Shown in pieces: positions 13,568 through 14,716 of a DNA stretch of 14,716 bases. The DNA comes from an uncultured bacterium (GTDB taxonomy: Bacteria > Patescibacteriota > Minisyncoccia > Phycocordibacterales > PALSA-1337). The stretch's first letter is position 1, and every line of letters begins with the position of its first letter. The notes beneath the pieces are model-generated. The model was not told where the DNA came from, did no database searches, and saw nothing but the letters and a program-made list of their open reading frames with translations. The position numbers and the translations under genes are program-made. The stretch covers positions 1 through 14,716 of the forward strand of contig CAIRAF010000003.1 of the NCBI GenBank assembly GCA_903876465.1. The letters are read 5' to 3'.

Positions 13568-14509
13568 CTATAGACTTGAGATTATATCCAAAATCTCTTT
13601 TCCTCTTTTATTGAATCTGCCATGTGTCTCCATGATGCCAAACGGACTTTGAATTCGGAGCAGGTCTTCGTTGAGCATGGTATTTGCATAAGATAATGTC
13701 GTGTAGCCGAGCGACTCAATTTTAGTAATTTTTTCAGCTGAAACAGTTTGAGTCTTTCTAGTGATACGTTGGAGGATTTGTGCACCATCATTAATATGGA
13801 TCAATTCATCGTCGACAAGTGACTCACCTTGTAAAGCTTTGAGGTGCGCTTCGAATGTTGTTAAACCTTTAACTCCTTGTGCGCGATAATTTTGTTGAAT
13901 TTGTGATTCGAGAGTTGATGAAGCTGGTTGGCGGGCGTTTATTTCTATCAGGTTAATAACATTATGATCATCATCACGGATAACATCTATACCAAAGAGG
14001 CCTCTCCAACCGGCAATATTCATCTTTGTACCAATCTTTCTGGCCATTTCCTGAATGTATTCTATTTCTTCTTCATTAAGAAGGCTGTGCGTTAGACCCC
14101 AATCGTTTCCAACAGTTGCGAAAATATTATCTGTGAAAGGGAGTACTCCAGTGATTTGATAACTTATATTACCAATAAGGATTTTTTGGGCACCAACGAC
14201 GACATTGACTGTGAATGATGGTCCTCGGACAAAAGTGGTGCGTCGCGCAAGACGTTCAGGAAATCTCTGTTTTAGTGATTTTAGATCGTTTTCAGAGTTG
14301 ACTAGGATTGTGCCACCACCAGTGTGTCCATGATCCCATTGAAGAATGAATGGTTCTTTTGTCCACGTCACACTCTTTGTTGGCATGACTGTATGTTGTG
14401 GAAGATATTTTTTACCTAGATCACCCAGCCATTCTATCTGGCTTATTTTAGTTTCAATTTCCTCGCCAAGTGATGCTTTTGGATTGATGATATGCCAACC
14501 ATCACATGA
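13568..14509 (-). CDS. ATP-grasp ligase, 5' end lost at a sequence junction
   Basis: The ATP-grasp C-N ligase core is clear. FILQWDHGHTGGGT is the nucleotide-binding strand and glycine loop. RGPSFTVNVVVG is the lid-side strand pair, and IGNISYQITG follows. LFGIDVIRDDDHNVINLIEI and the following NARQPASST carry the Mg ligands (the D-x-I and E-I-N-x-R pattern of CarB/biotin-carboxylase-like members). The first ATG in the AT-rich part (14384-14386) is not the real start. Coding sequence continues upstream with protein-like residues (WHIINPKASLGEEIETKISQ, then IEWLG..GKKYLP) until the composition break. The frame hits TGA at 14522-14524, inside the GC-rich part. The pre-ATP-grasp domain is therefore missing and the gene is broken or artificially joined. 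Family members ligate amino acids or other carboxylates to amines; here a peptide or amino-acid ligase acting on envelope precursors is a reasonable guess. It is first in the minus-strand group, 15 bp before the peptidase gene. Confidence 0.72.
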   Translation of the reverse strand, partial: SCDGWHIINPKASLGEEIETKISQIEWLGDLGKKYLPQHTVMPTKSVTWTKEPFILQWDHGHTGGGTILVNSENDLKSLKQRFPERLARRTTFVRGPSFTVNVVVGAQKILIGNISYQITGVLPFTDNIFATVGNDWGLTHSLLNEEEIEYIQEMARKIGTKMNIAGWRGLFGIDVIRDDDHNVINLIEINARQPASSTLESQIQQNYRAQGVKGLTTFEAHLKALQGESLVDDELIHINDGAQILQRITRKTQTVSAEKITKIESLGYTTLSYANTMLNEDLLRIQSPFGIMETHGRFNKRGKEILDIISSL

Positions 14510-14511
14510 CA

Positions 14512-14568
14512 GGCCGGCGGGTCAGCGAGACGCGGCTACGGGAGATCGCCACGGGGGCGAAGCGATGA
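14512..14568 (+). CDS. Possible C-terminal tail of an unknown GC-rich gene (5'-partial)
   Basis: In the GC-rich segment the plus frame reads RRVSETRLREIATGAKR and ends at TGA (14566-14568). That stop overlaps the recombinase ATG in an ATGA arrangement typical of coupled phage or integrative-element genes. Only about 18 codons are present, all GC-rich at the third position. The gene would have been cut by the same junction that breaks the ATP-grasp gene. Confidence 0.25.
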   Translation, partial: GRRVSETRLREIATGAKR

Positions 14569-14716
14569 GCGGCAAACGCGCGGTCGTGTACCTACGGGTC
14601 TCCAGTCACATGCAGGAGCGCGACGGCGTGTCGCTCGACGCGCAGCTCGCGATGGCTCGCGAGTTCTGCACGCGGAAGGGTCTGGAGTTGGTGGGGGACT
14701 TCACCGACGTGATGTC
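14565..14716 (+). CDS. Serine recombinase N-terminus, 3'-partial
   Basis: The frame from ATG 14565 runs off the window after about 50 residues. VVYLRVSS (7-14) is the serine recombinase catalytic motif with nucleophile S13, followed by Q17, ERDGVSLDAQL (18-28) and AREFC, then GLELVGDFTD. This is the standard start of the resolvase catalytic domain of large serine integrases and related recombinases, which cut and rejoin DNA at att or res sites through a phosphoserine link. Full length cannot be judged. Base composition is about 72% GC by hand count across 14531-14580, against about 34% in 14431-14480, so it did not evolve in the same genome as the rest of the window. It faces away from the truncated ATP-grasp gene. 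Confidence 0.85.
   Translation, partial: MSGKRAVVYLRVSSHMQERDGVSLDAQLAMAREFCTRKGLELVGDFTDVM

Noticed and set aside
1..14716. UGA-as-glycine code (SR1/Gracilibacteria), tRNA genes, rRNA genes and CRISPR arrays
   Set aside because: TGA works as a normal stop (4022-4024) and no gene needs in-frame TGA. No cloverleaf-like or rRNA-like stretch and no regularly spaced repeats were found in the gaps.

Overview
The window is most like a chromosome fragment of a Patescibacteria (CPR) bacterium, probably Parcubacteria-like. This is inferred from gene content and style, not from a marker gene. It is AT-rich (about 35-42% GC in hand-counted samples of core genes) and gene-dense. Several genes lack a Shine-Dalgarno sequence, and the divergent envelope genes and the CxxGGWK...NQGQC exported-protein tail resemble those of CPR genomes. 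TGA acts as a stop, so this is not the Gly-UGA code of SR1/Gracilibacteria.

Left half, plus strand (1-6942): the 3' part of a membrane-anchored, pilin-like hypothetical protein; pyruvate kinase with its own promoter and terminator; an EreA/ChaN-type (Tiki superfamily) protein; RadC; a small unknown protein; a DHH/MYG1-like protein that is GC-richer than its neighbours and has a near-consensus promoter and a strong terminator; and a MurD-like ligase with an eroded P-loop. A bidirectional terminator at 6909-6942 closes this half.

Middle (6974-9541): an exported protein (minus), a fold-type II PLP enzyme related to threonine synthase (minus), and a small LysW-like zinc ribbon (plus), read divergently from the PLP gene. 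The zinc-ribbon gene meets the next gene stop codon to stop codon.

Right half, minus strand (9542-14509): a tight five-gene group, in transcription order ATP-grasp ligase (broken at its 5' end), NlpC/P60-like cysteine peptidase, MraY, an Ate1/FemX-like aminoacyl-transferase, and an Mpl-type Mur ligase. Gaps run from 26 nt to an 8-nt overlap. MraY and Mpl place the group in peptidoglycan precursor metabolism. The other three enzymes could plausibly trim, ligate or branch the peptide, which would be an unusual envelope-modification operon (inference).

At about 14505-14524 base composition changes abruptly from roughly 34% to 72% GC (hand counts). The ATP-grasp frame breaks there and a GC-rich serine recombinase begins, running off the window. 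This is either the edge of an integrated element or, perhaps more likely, a chimeric join.

A recurring promoter layout, a -10 hexamer ending exactly 6 nt before the ATG, precedes five genes and suggests leaderless transcripts.
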